From NCBI RefSeq assembly GCF_037975245.1, contig NC_092583.1, positions 9,834,764 to 9,898,763 on the forward strand: DNA of 64,000 nt. The letters run 5' to 3'. Numbering within the stretch: position 1 is the first letter of the stretch; every line of letters starts with the position of its first letter. The DNA comes from Apostichopus japonicus. Taxonomy: Eukaryota; Echinodermata; Holothuroidea; Aspidochirotida; Stichopodidae. This document shows, in pieces, positions 21,971 to 32,018 of the stretch. Made by a program: the position numbers and the translations under genes. The notes beneath the pieces were generated by a model. That model was not told the origin of the DNA. It saw only the letters and a list, made by a program, of their open reading frames with translations, and searched no databases.

Positions 21971-24072
21971 TATGTATCAGTGAAGATTTTTTTTTTTTTT
22001 TTTTTGATAATCGTTAACATTCAGGCATATCCATCGTCAAATTTAACCTTAATGGAATATTCCGGAAGATTCAATTCAAATTCAATTAAATACAATTAAT
22101 TTATTCAGCCAATGTATAAAGATATTACACATCGAAAATCAAAACGTTCCTCCTGCTCCGTAATAAATATGAGTAAGAAATTATAAAAATATGTGAAGAT
22201 ATAAAAAAGTGTTTAAGAATATAAAAATGTGAGTAAATATGTAAACATATGCATGGAAAATGTAGGAAAACTAAAAATGGAAACAAATGATAACATTGGG
22301 TTTTGGCAATAAGGCAGGGGGGTACCTGTACTTGGTTTACGATTGTGAGATAATAAAAAACTAAGGGAGATACATAATTCTGCAGCCTATATAAATATAT
22401 ATATGCATTAATTTACAATGACAGAGTTTTATTACAGATGCCTGCAGGGTTCTCTCATCCAGACCAATTCAGTATGGATTATTATGCACCATTGTACTAT
22501 TGCGATCGTTTGATCGCGCGCAAATTAACATGCTGCTACAGCAGTGATTTTTCGTCGTTCGTGTGCTAGCAAATATACTAGGTTGATGCAAATATCTGGT
22601 TGTATCTTGTGTAGTTTTATCATCCAACATGGAATGCATTGTAAACTTTTTTTCTTTTTAAATTAAAAAGAAATTACTCAAAGGCTGTTACCTTGGGCAT
22701 GCACGTGTACTGTACGTAAATAGGTTCTTAAAAATGCTAGAATGATCTATGCCGGGGCACATGCAAGTAGTAAAGTACATGATGAATAATTCATATAGTT
22801 GAATTACAGCTTTACGGATTGTTTTATGACCAAAAAAAAAGGAACCGGGGGGGAAACACCAACATCAACAGAAGAACAATGCCAGCCAATATGATTTGTT
22901 TTGTTGTAAGACCCATGCCATGAAAGGGGAATTTCAATGATTTTTTCTTGTTTCTCTAGATATGTTTTTTTTTCATACAGTAACTGGGTAAGTGACATCA
23001 TAGTTCTCATTTAGGGCAACCCACCCACTATGTCACAGAGATAGGATAAAGGAGACCTAATGAGTGCCTTGATCAATGAAGACGATATTTAATAAGATGT
23101 GCATGGGGGGGTGGGGGTGGGGGAGATGTGTTTGATCCTCGTAAGATGTTACGACTTTTGAGCTTTTCGTGATCAATCTGGGGGTGTCCTCCCTACACAG
23201 GAGTCTACCTTTCATAAAACTGAATGCAGATTTTTTTTTATGGCTTGTCTGGGATAAACATAGGTCCTATCTAGTACTTTGCAATTCTTCAAAGTGACTG
23301 TTTTATCCAGTAAAGAATGTATACCTTTTTCACATAGTAAACAAGCAAAATTTTAAAAGTGGCAGTCATTCCCTAGATATTAGGAGTCTACCTTCGAAAA
23401 GCTCGTTGCTGTTCTGACATTCTATTCTGCTACTTATCTTATTATCTATGTTTATAATTAATGAACAATATATTGATTCTTTTTGTCTGGTTCCTCAGTG
23501 TGCAATGGTATTTATTTCCCTACATAAAGTGAACATTAATTTATCACAAAATGAACTGCAATCCTCATCAGGGGGAGGGGGAGGGGGGAGGGTGGAGGGG
23601 AGGGGGAGAGGTTGATCTTGTGATCTGACATGAAGTCAGTTCTTTAAGTAAATACAAGAGAAATGTGGTTTATAGCTGCTCTGCCAATTATTCATGGCTG
23701 GTATTTAGTTTGGGAAGCCACACAGCCTTTCCTATCTATACCATGGATCAGTTGATCATGTTTATTCATGAGTACAGGGGGCCAGGAAGTAAGTTCTCAC
23801 TACCTTGCCATAAATATACATGGTTAGGATTAGAAGCATTGTGTACAATCTGATTGGTCCATATCAGTTCCAAAATGAGATGTATATATTTCTGTCCCTT
23901 TGTTTCTTTCGAGAAAGTCATATATATGAGAGAGCTCATACAACAGGTTAACTAAACCAAGGAAAGGAGGTCAGAAAACAGACATGGATGGTTAACAAAT
24001 CTTTTGAAACTATTTGGGAAAATCTACACTAAAAAGATTGATATATCACAAGGATATATCACAAGATCACAA
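21971..24072. other. No gene recognised
   Basis: T19 at 21991. A G-rich block (23572-23612: GGGGGAGGGGGGAGGGTGG-like) has strong G-quadruplex potential. No coding. Confidence 0.4.
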
Positions 24073-24320
24073 GGAGTGTTAGCTCAGTGGTTAACGCCGG
24101 TGCCTTCCGATCATTATGTCCCGAGTTGGAGTCACTCCAAGATTAATATATGTCGTCCGGTTACAGAGTTTGTTGACAATTGACAATTCATAATCATGGA
24201 CATAAAATATGAATGTAAGAGACTGACTTCGGTCAGCTTAAGGCTTTGATAAGCCAATGATGGGCTTCTTCGCGAGTTCCTGCTTGCAGGAGGATCTAAA
24301 ATACATACATACATACACAT
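24073..24320 (+). mobile_element. tRNA-derived SINE, copy 3
   Basis: A box TTAGCTCAGTGG (24079-24090); B box degraded to AGTTGGAGTCACTCC. The body contains CTGACTTCGGTCAGCTTA, and the 3' end CGCGAGTTCCTGCTTGCAGG is followed by a short (CATA)n tail (24301-24320). It is very similar to copy 2 across the middle (GTTGACAATTGACAATTCAT). Confidence 0.85.
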
Positions 24321-25828
24321 AGAAAGTACTCATAAATTAAAATGACTCACAAGACGGTTTAAGAAGAATTATTTTTATAAAAAGATGGTTGACTAAACAG
24401 TTGAAATTATGGGATAGAATGAAAGGAGAGAGAAGGGAGTGAGAGGGAGACAGAGCAGTAAGTGATACTTACAGTGAGGCCTAACAGGGACTGCATGTTA
24501 TACAGATCAAACTATAGAAAGTTCACTCACTTTAATGTGATGGGTATTTTAACTTCCTCATTACTACAATACTCAGGTATCTCTTGTCTTCATTATTGAC
24601 ATGATTGAACGCTTTGATTACACCTAGACGGCTGTGACTCTGTGACAAAAACGATTTTGGCCTAATAACTATATCTTCGACGTGCCAAATTTCCTCCCAC
24701 ACGCAACTGAGAACTTCACATTAACCAAATCTCCGGGTCGCTCGCACCTTGGCGGGAAACTGATCTGCTTTTGGTCAAATCCTGATGAATTGAATTGCTT
24801 CTAATGACTTGTGGGAGAGCTTAGTAAAGTCAAATTAATGGAGGGTCGATCATGAAGGTGGATTTAGACTTTATAAACCACTGTTCATGTTCTTCATGTT
24901 TAGCAAAGCAGAAGTTGCCAAACCTGCACTTCCAAACACAAGTTAATGTGTGTAAAGCTGCATAGGGACCAGTGAATGGTACGTACAGAGTAGCCAACTC
25001 AAGCTATACAATCCATGTATTGAAATAGGGGGGAGGGGGGGGTGATTTTGAGCAGAATGTAAGACTTGATATGTCGCAGTCCAGCAACGAAAGAACTAGA
25101 GCATCAATGACTGACTATGTAGGTCAAACTCTAAGCCAATGCAGGCCATAGCAGCATTGTATGCATGTGTCTACAACCACCAAAAACATGGAAGTGTAAC
25201 CCAGACTTCTTTAAAGATTTAATGTCAAGTCACAGAGTTACAAACAATTTCAAGGTTTATCAGAGTAAATAATATAATACTGACTGACCTGTTAATGACT
25301 ACTTCACTCACTATCTGAAGACCCCCTCCTCCCACCGCCCCCCTGACCCCCCACAAGCTAAATAAAGAAGAAACCGACTTGCCAAGCAAGGGCCAAAAAC
25401 CAAAACTGATATTACTATCCCTTTAAACTAAATCATGCTTTGAATATATGTGGTTAAAGGTAATTGGTTGACCACTAAACAACAGCCAGGTGTGCCCATC
25501 CCACTGGTTGAATTGTTCTGGGTTGACCACAAAAGACACTGTAAATCAAACACCTGGTTAAGACAGTACAGAGGTCATCAAACCATCAGCCCTCCACACA
25601 TGTGCAACTTTAATATGTATATTATAAATGGACAATTTATCTGAAAGGATGACGGCAGATGCAAAATTCATTTTAATATATAAATTTCTAGATCATAAGA
25701 AAACAATGCTATAGCAATTCAGTCCAGACTGTATTTCAATATAACACATTTTTTTTTTAAATTTTTGAGAAATGACCCTTTAGACATCTACTGTATGACT
25801 CATCAATGAAATGGTTGCTGGAATACCT
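24321..25828. other. No gene recognised
   Basis: G-run at 25027-25040 and C-runs at 25320-25360. No convincing coding potential. Confidence 0.4.
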
Positions 25829-26206
25829 TTAAAGAGTGTGAAGACTCGCGCAAAAAGAAACGTCTAATGCCGGTAATCTGACCTAGTTTCGAATGAGGTG
25901 TAACGGAAGTGTTTGACACCACCATCGATCCCAGAAAATACACACATACAGCTTGCTACCATCGGTAGTTAGACACTAGTGTACAGTCAGTACATACAGC
26001 TGCGGTTAATACCCACAGCACAGTGTACAAACGATACAGCGATGGACATCTCAGGTCCAGCTAAAGATAACAAGGTATCACGTTTCATTACTGTACTGTC
26101 TGCATTTTGTAGCAACACGAACAAAACGTCACTTGCAAGCAACGGAAAGTTAACTTTTTCAGATGGCCGCACACGGTTTGCCAGGGCGATTCTTCAATGC
26201 CTTTAA
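25829..26206 (+). mobile_element. TTAA-flanked MITE, copy 2
   Basis: The best-preserved copy. TTAAAGAGTGTGAAGACTCG starts at 25829 and GATTCTTCAATGCC then TTTAA ends at 26206, so TTAA is present at both ends. The interior is about 90% like the 8095 copy (GACCTAGTTTCGAATGAGGT, ACCACCATCGATCCCAG). It is probably a non-autonomous piggyBac-type element by target site; the superfamily is inference. Confidence 0.9.
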
Positions 26207-26301
26207 TCTATTATAACACAGAGACCATTTATAGGTCAGTTTCACAGATATCAACACAAACTCAACGAAGGAAAATATCAGACTTTTCTAAGTTAACATG
26301 T

Positions 26302-26632
26302 TCACGATTGCATTAGACATGTGTCATGGCTAAATGGTGTCGAATATAATCTGATGGTGCTATGTTGATTCTGAAGATCGAGGACCAACATGTTTTGGTT
26401 GGGTTTATAAGAATGTAACATTCCCGCCACACGCACTGAGAAGCCGACCTTGTCATAAAATTTGGCCTTAAAGGAACATTTCATAGTGGTGGCATAACTC
26501 CCAAAACTTAGATATTTACGATGAAAGCTTACCTGTCCCCTCATAACCTTTTTACAAAGCTGTTTAGCAATCCAGAGGAAGAAAACTTCCAGATCCTCAG
26601 TCACCCTTTTGGGACCAATTCCGATGGAAGAA
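26302..26632 (-). CDS. Unrecognised ORF (about 100 codons) beside a foldback
   Basis: The frame contains IGPKRVTEDLEVFFLWIAKQ and continues through a donor-like GGACAG|GTAAGC at 26540. No family is recognised. The GACAGGTAAGC string also occurs in the adjacent dispersed repeat, so the splice-like site may simply be repeat sequence. Treat it as a repeat-associated open frame. Confidence 0.15.
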
Positions 26633-27055
26633 AATCCACTCGAAAAACTATGTGTCAGACACTTTGAATGGTAGAATGAGAAGGAAGGGCAATGACCGGA
26701 GGGGCCGGTTGTAAAGGGTGCACAGTGTTAAAAGATTACCAGGGCATACTAGACACGGTAGAATGTAATGCTAAGGTTGTGAGGAGACAGGTAAGCGAGG
26801 AGCGAAGTAAATGTAGGGTATTACCTTCAAGCATATGGAAATTATAAAACTTACTGGTTTCTATATTTACGAGTGACCCGCTTACCTGTCTCCCCACAAC
26901 ATTAGCACCTCATTCTACCGTGTCTAGTATGCCCTGGTAATCTTTAACACTGTGCACCCTCAGTGACCAGTCCTATCCGGTCAATGCCCTTCCTTCTCAT
27001 TCTACCATCCAAAGTGTTTACTCATGCGTTTTCGTAGTGGATTCAAATCTTTCGA
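26632..27055. repeat. Foldback: inverted pair of a dispersed repeat
   Basis: Left arm about 26632-26830 and right arm about 26870-27055 are inverted copies, sharing GGTAGAATGAGAAGGAAGGGC, GTGCACAGTGTTAAA and CCAGGGCATACTAGACACGG. They are separated by about 40 bp of AT-rich loop. Elsewhere the family occurs singly (9238, 27175, 43690). Confidence 0.9.
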
Positions 27056-27174
27056 AAACTGCCCGGATTACATTGGATTATTACCTACTTTACATCCTAT
27101 TGGATTTCTAAGCGTTTCAACAGCCTATTACAGCCTGATAAGTATCCTTTCTTATAGGAAAGGGAGTTTGGAGG

Positions 27175-27262
27175 CTGTTCTTACCAGGGCATACTAGACA
27201 TGGTAGAATGAGGTGCTAACGTTGTGGGGAGACAGGTAAGCGGGGAACGAAGTAAATCCCCA
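27175..27262 (+). repeat. Dispersed repeat, partial third local copy
   Basis: TTACCAGGGCATACTAGACA through GTTGTGGGGAGACAGGTAAG and CGGGGAACGAAGTAAAT matches the arms of the foldback at 26632. Confidence 0.85.
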
Positions 27263-28980
27263 TTGCCCTACAGCTTTTACTACTTCTTCATGAACAGCTC
27301 CCTCATACAACTCAAACTTGCCGCCATGAAAACTGTAAACATTCAATTATTTCCTGAATGTTCTCGTCTGCTTCTTCCTCTTTGGCCCCTATTTCTGTCC
27401 CAAACTTTGGGATATCAAGAACCGAAGTGCATTTTAAGTACTCTCCTTAAAAAAAGAGGGATAGTTTGAATCGCTGGAGTTGTTTTCCTTACAAACCAAA
27501 ACGATTGAATTTTGTTTCTGATCATTAGGTATCACAACCACATCCTGAAAGCATATTTTGTTTTGTTTATGGCAAATAAATGAAGTTTACAATGCTGGTA
27601 AAATGTATTTTACGAATGCATCGGCATGGCAACAGCAGATTGAATGATGTCATCGTGGCAAGAACAGTTGAATTTGTTTTCCCTTCTCATTATAATTCAT
27701 CTTTTTCTTTCTCGAATTTTTCACAGAGAAAAAATAATAATATTTCTACCAAAAGAAGTTGCATTTTGACGACATTCTAAATACACAGAATGTAGAAAAA
27801 CTAACCAAAATTTTGAAGAGGAAAGTAAACTTACTGTGATATTCCACACACTGGATGAACCAAGGGGCTTAGTGCTTTTCAAAATATAGTTCTAAGTTAA
27901 CAACATAACCAGATAAATATTCCACATTGTTGATGTAAAACCCCTTTTTTATGTACCAGTTTTCATTTTCTTCCTTATTCTTTCGTTATTGTTATAATTT
28001 GTTTATATATTTTTTCATACAATTCCTAGAAAGTATAATTTATGTGTGTGTATGCATAGACGAAGAAAGAAAATGAAGTTAATGGATACTTGTCTTATCT
28101 AATTTTATATACTCCTCTCCTTGGTACGGTGGATGTAAAATCCCTCACACCTATACTTAGCCTGTCCTCATCCAATATTCCTGACTCACAATCCAACCCC
28201 CCCCCCCCTCCACCCCCAACCAATTACCTTCATCCTCCGGCAATCGAAAAGGTAAAAACACAATAAAACACATGGCTAATTAGGTAACAAATGTTAAACG
28301 TTAAAATGATATATATATTTATTTTACATAGCAACACATGTTATTTTTTTTTTTTAGCAATTCACATTTCTTTTCTATATCACAGTACGATATCTACGTG
28401 ACATTTTCAAGTTTACTTGTTGCATAGTTACTGCTCTTGGTCAACATTTCGCACTCTTTTCCGATCAATCCTGGTTTGGTTTGTTCACAATTTCAATCTA
28501 ACTGATCCTTGTTAGATGACTGCAAGTAAATTTTTGGGGAGTTAATGATTAATTCTAGAACAAAGTTTATATAATCCATATCAACAAAGTTCAAAACCTG
28601 AACTTTGCTAGCAAAACAACCAAGGACCAATTTAGCCCTACTACAATAATTCACTGTGACTGTAAGATTGATTACCTTAGCTCCTTGAAAAAAATTAAAA
28701 TAAGCAAAAAATTGAATTGTGTGGTAAGGTTAAGCTCAGAAAGACATTTGATGTGAGCCACCCATTTGGAATTCCCAATTTTGTAAATTAAGAGGTGGGT
28801 GACCACTGGGTGTTGATGCAATCACCTACAATATGGCACATTCACACATTCGCTAAAAGTGTACACAAACACCTTTGCAGTACACCTACAGTGAAAGAAA
28901 TATGAAGTAGAGGCTTACATTTTGAACATGTACTAGGTACACTTCTACTGTGTACTAAGTGCTTTGAGATATTCTTCATG
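27263..28980. other. Mostly unique DNA; repeat segment 27600-27790
   Basis: 27600-27790 is the second copy of the repeat described at 13370. C12 at 28198. No gene recognised. Confidence 0.45.
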
Positions 28981-29004
28981 TAAAGCCTTACACACACATA
29001 TGTT

Positions 29005-29060
29005 TATATGTACATGTATGTAAATATATATATATATATGTGTATATATATGTGTGTATA
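29005..29060. repeat. (TA/TG)n microsatellite
   Basis: TATATATGTGTATATATGTG-like repeat directly abutting the left end of the Penelope-like element. Confidence 0.9.
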
Positions 29061-29236
29061 AATATTATTAGAGAAAACCAGAGAAATAAGATATGACTCA
29101 TAATTGACAAATAAGGAGTAAGTTTTAGAAAATATATTGGAATTTTCGGTCCCCCTGGGACCTTCGTCAGCAATACTTGGCAGTCGAATGAGAAGTACAA
29201 AATGTGACACAATGAAAGTATGACGCTAGATAAGTG
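29061..29236 (-). repeat. Left terminal inverted repeat of the Penelope-like element
   Basis: Reverse complement of 31778-31955, carrying the hammerhead-like motif in minus orientation (29120-29178). Confidence 0.95.
29120..29178 (-). ncRNA. Hammerhead-like motif, left copy
   Basis: Minus-strand copy of the motif at 31836-31894: CTGACGA box, stem GGTCCC/GGGACC, GAAA box, and flanking strands that could form stem I. See that entry for the caveat. Confidence 0.4.
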
Positions 29237-29295
29237 AAATTTGATGTTTGGAAACTTCGACAGAAAATTTAACGCTGTCATGAAAAGAATTAACA

Positions 29296-30107
29296 TTGAT
29301 CAAAGAACAGGAAATGCTATCCACTTCTCCTCTTAAGCCATCACATTATTATAGATATATTGACGATATATTTTTTGTCTGGCCACATGGTGAAGAATCT
29401 CTTAAGTCTTTCTTTGATCATGTTAATTCTTTTCATGACAGCATTAAATTTTCTGTCGAAGTTGCCAAACATCAAATTTCATTCCTAGATGTTCTGGTCA
29501 AGTTGGATGGCAATTCCTTAACCACTTCGGTCTATTATAAGCCCACTGATATTCATATGTATTTACACTTTAATAGTTTTCACCCACATAATCTCAAGAG
29601 TTCTATTGTTTACAGCCAATGCCTTAGACTTAAACGCATTTGCTCCAACCCATGTGATTTTAAACACCAGGTATCCATATTAACTGGTTATTTCTTGAAC
29701 GTAGGATACCCCCTTCACTTAATTAGACAGGGTATTTTCAGGGCCGACAAGTTGAGCCGTGAGGACTTATTAAAATACAAGTCTAAAAGTCCCAACACAC
29801 GCATTCCGTTCGTTAACAGTTACAACCCACTCATCAAATCTTTCATTCGCTCCATCAAACAGGAATTTGCTGTATTTCAAGACGATCAGTCTGTAGGAGA
29901 ATCGTTTAAGGTACCCCCCATGCTAGCATTTCGTCAACCCCCCAACCTTAAATTTCTTCTCACTTCCTCCAGACTCCCCTGCTCAGTTTCCACCTCCGCA
30001 GGCAATTTTTCTTGTGGTAAACCTAGATGCCAAATATGCCCCCATATAACCCCAGGCACCGTGGTCAAGATTCCCAATGTTGACTTTAGTCTTAGACCCC
30101 TTCCCTC
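29296..30107 (+). pseudogene. Penelope-like reverse transcriptase, C-terminal part (5'-truncated)
   Basis: This is an open frame of 292 codons (29296-30174), homologous only up to about 30100. It opens directly at the RT catalytic motif RYIDDIFF (YIDD, residues 21-24), followed by FLDV (63-66), YKPTD (81-85) and YSQCLRLKRICS (106-117), all hallmarks of Penelope RTs, then the linker cysteine motif CGKPRCQIC (240-248). RT fingers and the N-terminus (motifs 1 to B) are missing, removed by the inversion that produced the antisense piece at 29236-29305. At about 30100 the homology shifts by one base into the endonuclease frame, so the last 25 codons of this frame are out of register. The enzyme would have copied the element's own RNA; this copy is inactive. 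Confidence 0.92.
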
Positions 30108-30418
30108 TCTTGTGATTCTATTAATGTTATTTACATTTTCTATTGTGTACTTTGCAAAGAGGGCAATTATGTAGGTGAAACAGGCTCCCGATTCTGCTTA
30201 CGTTTTAATAATCACAAAAAATCTATTCGTGATAATTTTGCAGGATTCCCAGTGTCCGAACATTTCAATCTTCATGGTCATTCTCTAAAAAACCTAAAAT
30301 GTATTTTAATTGCCTCGAACTTCAAATCAACTACTGAACGTAAACGTAAAGAAATCGATTGGATCTTTCGTATTAAAGGAATTGTCTGGTGGAAGATTTT
30401 GATACATTGTCCTTGTAG
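30108..30418 (+). pseudogene. Penelope GIY-YIG endonuclease, frameshifted
   Basis: In a frame one base off from the RT, the sequence reads SCDSINVIYIFYC, then GNYVGETGSRFCLRFNNHKK, PVSEHFNLHGHSLKNLKCIL and ERKRKEIDWIFRIKG. This is the GIY-YIG module of Penelope-like elements: VIY corresponds to GIY, YVG to YIG, with the Arg of the RF.NH segment and the Glu of the E-rich helix. A further possible shift near 30389 leads to VEDFDTLS and a stop at 30416-30418. The expected C-terminal catalytic Asn (in a GLN-type motif) is absent here; a possible severed continuation lies at 31599-31703. The frameshifts mark the copy as dead. Confidence 0.88.
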
Positions 30419-31598
30419 TTATTATTTTTCTCTTTCTAACCATGTAAAAATTGTCCCCATTCGACGTTTTCTTCTTGTAGAAATCTGGTTTTCAAATTCA
30501 CCAGTTTCTCACCAAAAGTACCGTTTGTTCGAACGCTTCAATATGGTGATTGACGTAGTGCTTGCAGATAGGCAAAACAGGCGACTTGAAGTTAGCACTC
30601 CCAATTCCGCAGCAAATAAACTCACGTGTAAGCACATTGGATTGCCTCATATATATAACGTACATACTCGCGAACGTATATACTACGATGCTCAGTTGGT
30701 GTACTTGTATAGCGTTACACATAGTGCACTCACACTCAAACCACATTTCATTAACTGTTCTTCGAAATCGCTGAAATAAATTTCACGGATCAAATTAACA
30801 GTAAAAGGAAACTTGTAAGGTATTCGTTAAACCGAAAGATGAAACTTGGCGGAATCGATGTCATCGCAGAACTGTCCGATTGTAAACGTTAGAGTACCCT
30901 ATACGCGCGAACATTCTTCGCGCTGGAGCTGGATACCGCGATGTATAAACAACGAAGAGCCTGCTGTTAAAACTTATCTTGTGTTACACAAACACCACGA
31001 AACCACCGATCTACTACATATATGGCGGCTTAAGGAGTTTTTTAAATCATATCTAATTTATAAGAAATTTCACCGGAAATTATTGAAGAAATTGACCGAA
31101 TCGTTGTCAGAGCAGAATGTAGCACTGAGAAGCTTAGGCTTCGCAGAACTGTCCGATTGTCAACGTTTGAGTATAGCCTACATGCGAACATTTTTCGCGT
31201 TGGAGCTGGATAGCGCGATGTATAGCCTGAACAACTCAGAGTCTGCTGTTAAAATTTACCTTGTGTTACACAAAGACCACGGAACCACCGATCAAGTACA
31301 TGGCGGCTTAAGGATTTTTTCGAAAACATATCTAATTTTTAAGAAATTTCACCGGAAATTAAGGAAGAAATTTATCTGTATACAAACGCTGTTTTTGTTG
31401 TGATTACCGTATAGGTACTGTGCGGAGGGTGGGTTATGACGCAATCTGTATGGCAGAGCTGACGTCACGTATTGTACTGTTCAAAACATATTTGAAATGT
31501 CTCTCTATAACGATTAAAAAATCGTCTCTCTGTCAAACGCAACATTATCGTTCTCATACTTTGACAACATGTTTGGAAAATTATTTACTATTTTTTAA
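30419..31598. other. Segment inside the Penelope element, possible insertion
   Basis: No similarity to Penelope proteins was recognised. Includes the 230-bp direct duplication (30865-31371) and an open frame at 30846-31403 that crosses both repeat copies in the same frame (YLVLHKHHETTD and YLVLHKDHGTTD; YKKFHRKL and FKKFHRKL). It may be an insertion separating the endonuclease from its last codons, or a long 3' region. Confidence 0.5.
30865..31371. repeat. 230-bp direct duplication, offset 277 bp
   Basis: Copies 30865-31094 and 31142-31371 start with CGCAGAACTGTCCGATTGT and end with TTTCACCGGAAATTA..GAAGAAATT. They are about 80% identical and keep the same reading frame. Confidence 0.95.
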
Positions 31599-31703
31599 GG
31601 TAACTTCTTTGGGCCACCAGACAATCCTTTTAAGTCTCACATCACCGGCCTCAACAAAGACTTGGGACCCCTTAACAACTACCAGTTCTACAAGCATATG
31701 TAA
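31599..31703 (+). pseudogene. Possible severed C-terminus of Penelope ORF
   Basis: The frame reads FFGPPDNPFKSHITGLNKDL and GPLNNYQFYKHM and then stops at 31703, about 75 bp before the right inverted repeat. GIY-YIG domains of this group carry their final catalytic Asn in a GLN-type motif, so HITGLNKDLG could be that residue, separated from the rest by 30419-31598. Supported only by motif memory and position; it could be chance. Confidence 0.35.
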
Positions 31704-31777
31704 TCCATTCTTTGCTCCTTAATCCGCTTCCTGTATAGTCATGGTTTATTTGGTTTTAATTCCATCATTGCAACTTA

Positions 31778-31955
31778 CACTTATCTAGCGTCATACTTTC
31801 ATTGTGTCACATTTTGTACTTCTCATTCGACTGCCAAGTATTGCTGACGAAGGTCCCAGGGGGACCGAAAATTCCAATATATTTTCTAAAACTTACTCCT
31901 TATTTGTCAATTATGAGTCATATCTTATTTCTCTGGTTTTCTCTAATAATATTTT
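31778..31955 (+). repeat. Right terminal repeat of the Penelope-like element
   Basis: Reverse complement of 29061-29236, with matches such as TAGCGTCATACTTTCATTGT and CAATTATGAGTCATATCTTA. It is the putative terminal repeat (pLTR) of the element. Confidence 0.95.
31836..31894 (+). ncRNA. Hammerhead-like motif, right copy
   Basis: AAGTATTG, then CTGACGA (31844-31850), A, stem GGTCCC-AGG-GGGACC, GAAA (31867-31870), ATTCCAATATATT and CTAAAACTT. The order matches a type I hammerhead: stem I 5' strand, CUGANGA, stem II, GAAA, a weak stem III (AAT/ATT), then a stem I 3' strand in which CTT pairs with AAG. Hammerheads are known in Penelope-like element terminal repeats. Caveat: one extra A lies between CUGACGA and stem II, so catalysis is doubtful. 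Confidence 0.4.
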
Positions 31956-31995
31956 CCTTTGTAGTAAACGTGGAGTTTCGTTATATTGTGTATAA

Positions 31996-32018
31996 ATATA
32001 TATATATATATATATATT
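31996..32018. repeat. (TA)n microsatellite
   Basis: Short TA tract separating the two Penelope-like elements; the second element's 3' end abuts it. Confidence 0.9.

Larger units (their letters stand above)
29061..31955 (+). mobile_element. Penelope-like element with inverted terminal repeats
   Basis: About 2.9 kb bounded by inverted repeats 29061-29236 and 31778-31955, nearly identical in reverse complement. Between them lie a 5'-truncated reverse transcriptase and a GIY-YIG endonuclease, the domain pair that defines endonuclease-bearing Penelope-like elements. The left repeat is joined to a 70-bp antisense piece of the RT (29236-29305), so the 5' end arose by an inversion during integration. 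About 1.2 kb (30419-31598) looks unrelated to the ORF and contains a 230-bp duplication. Both edges abut TA-rich microsatellites. Confidence 0.9.
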
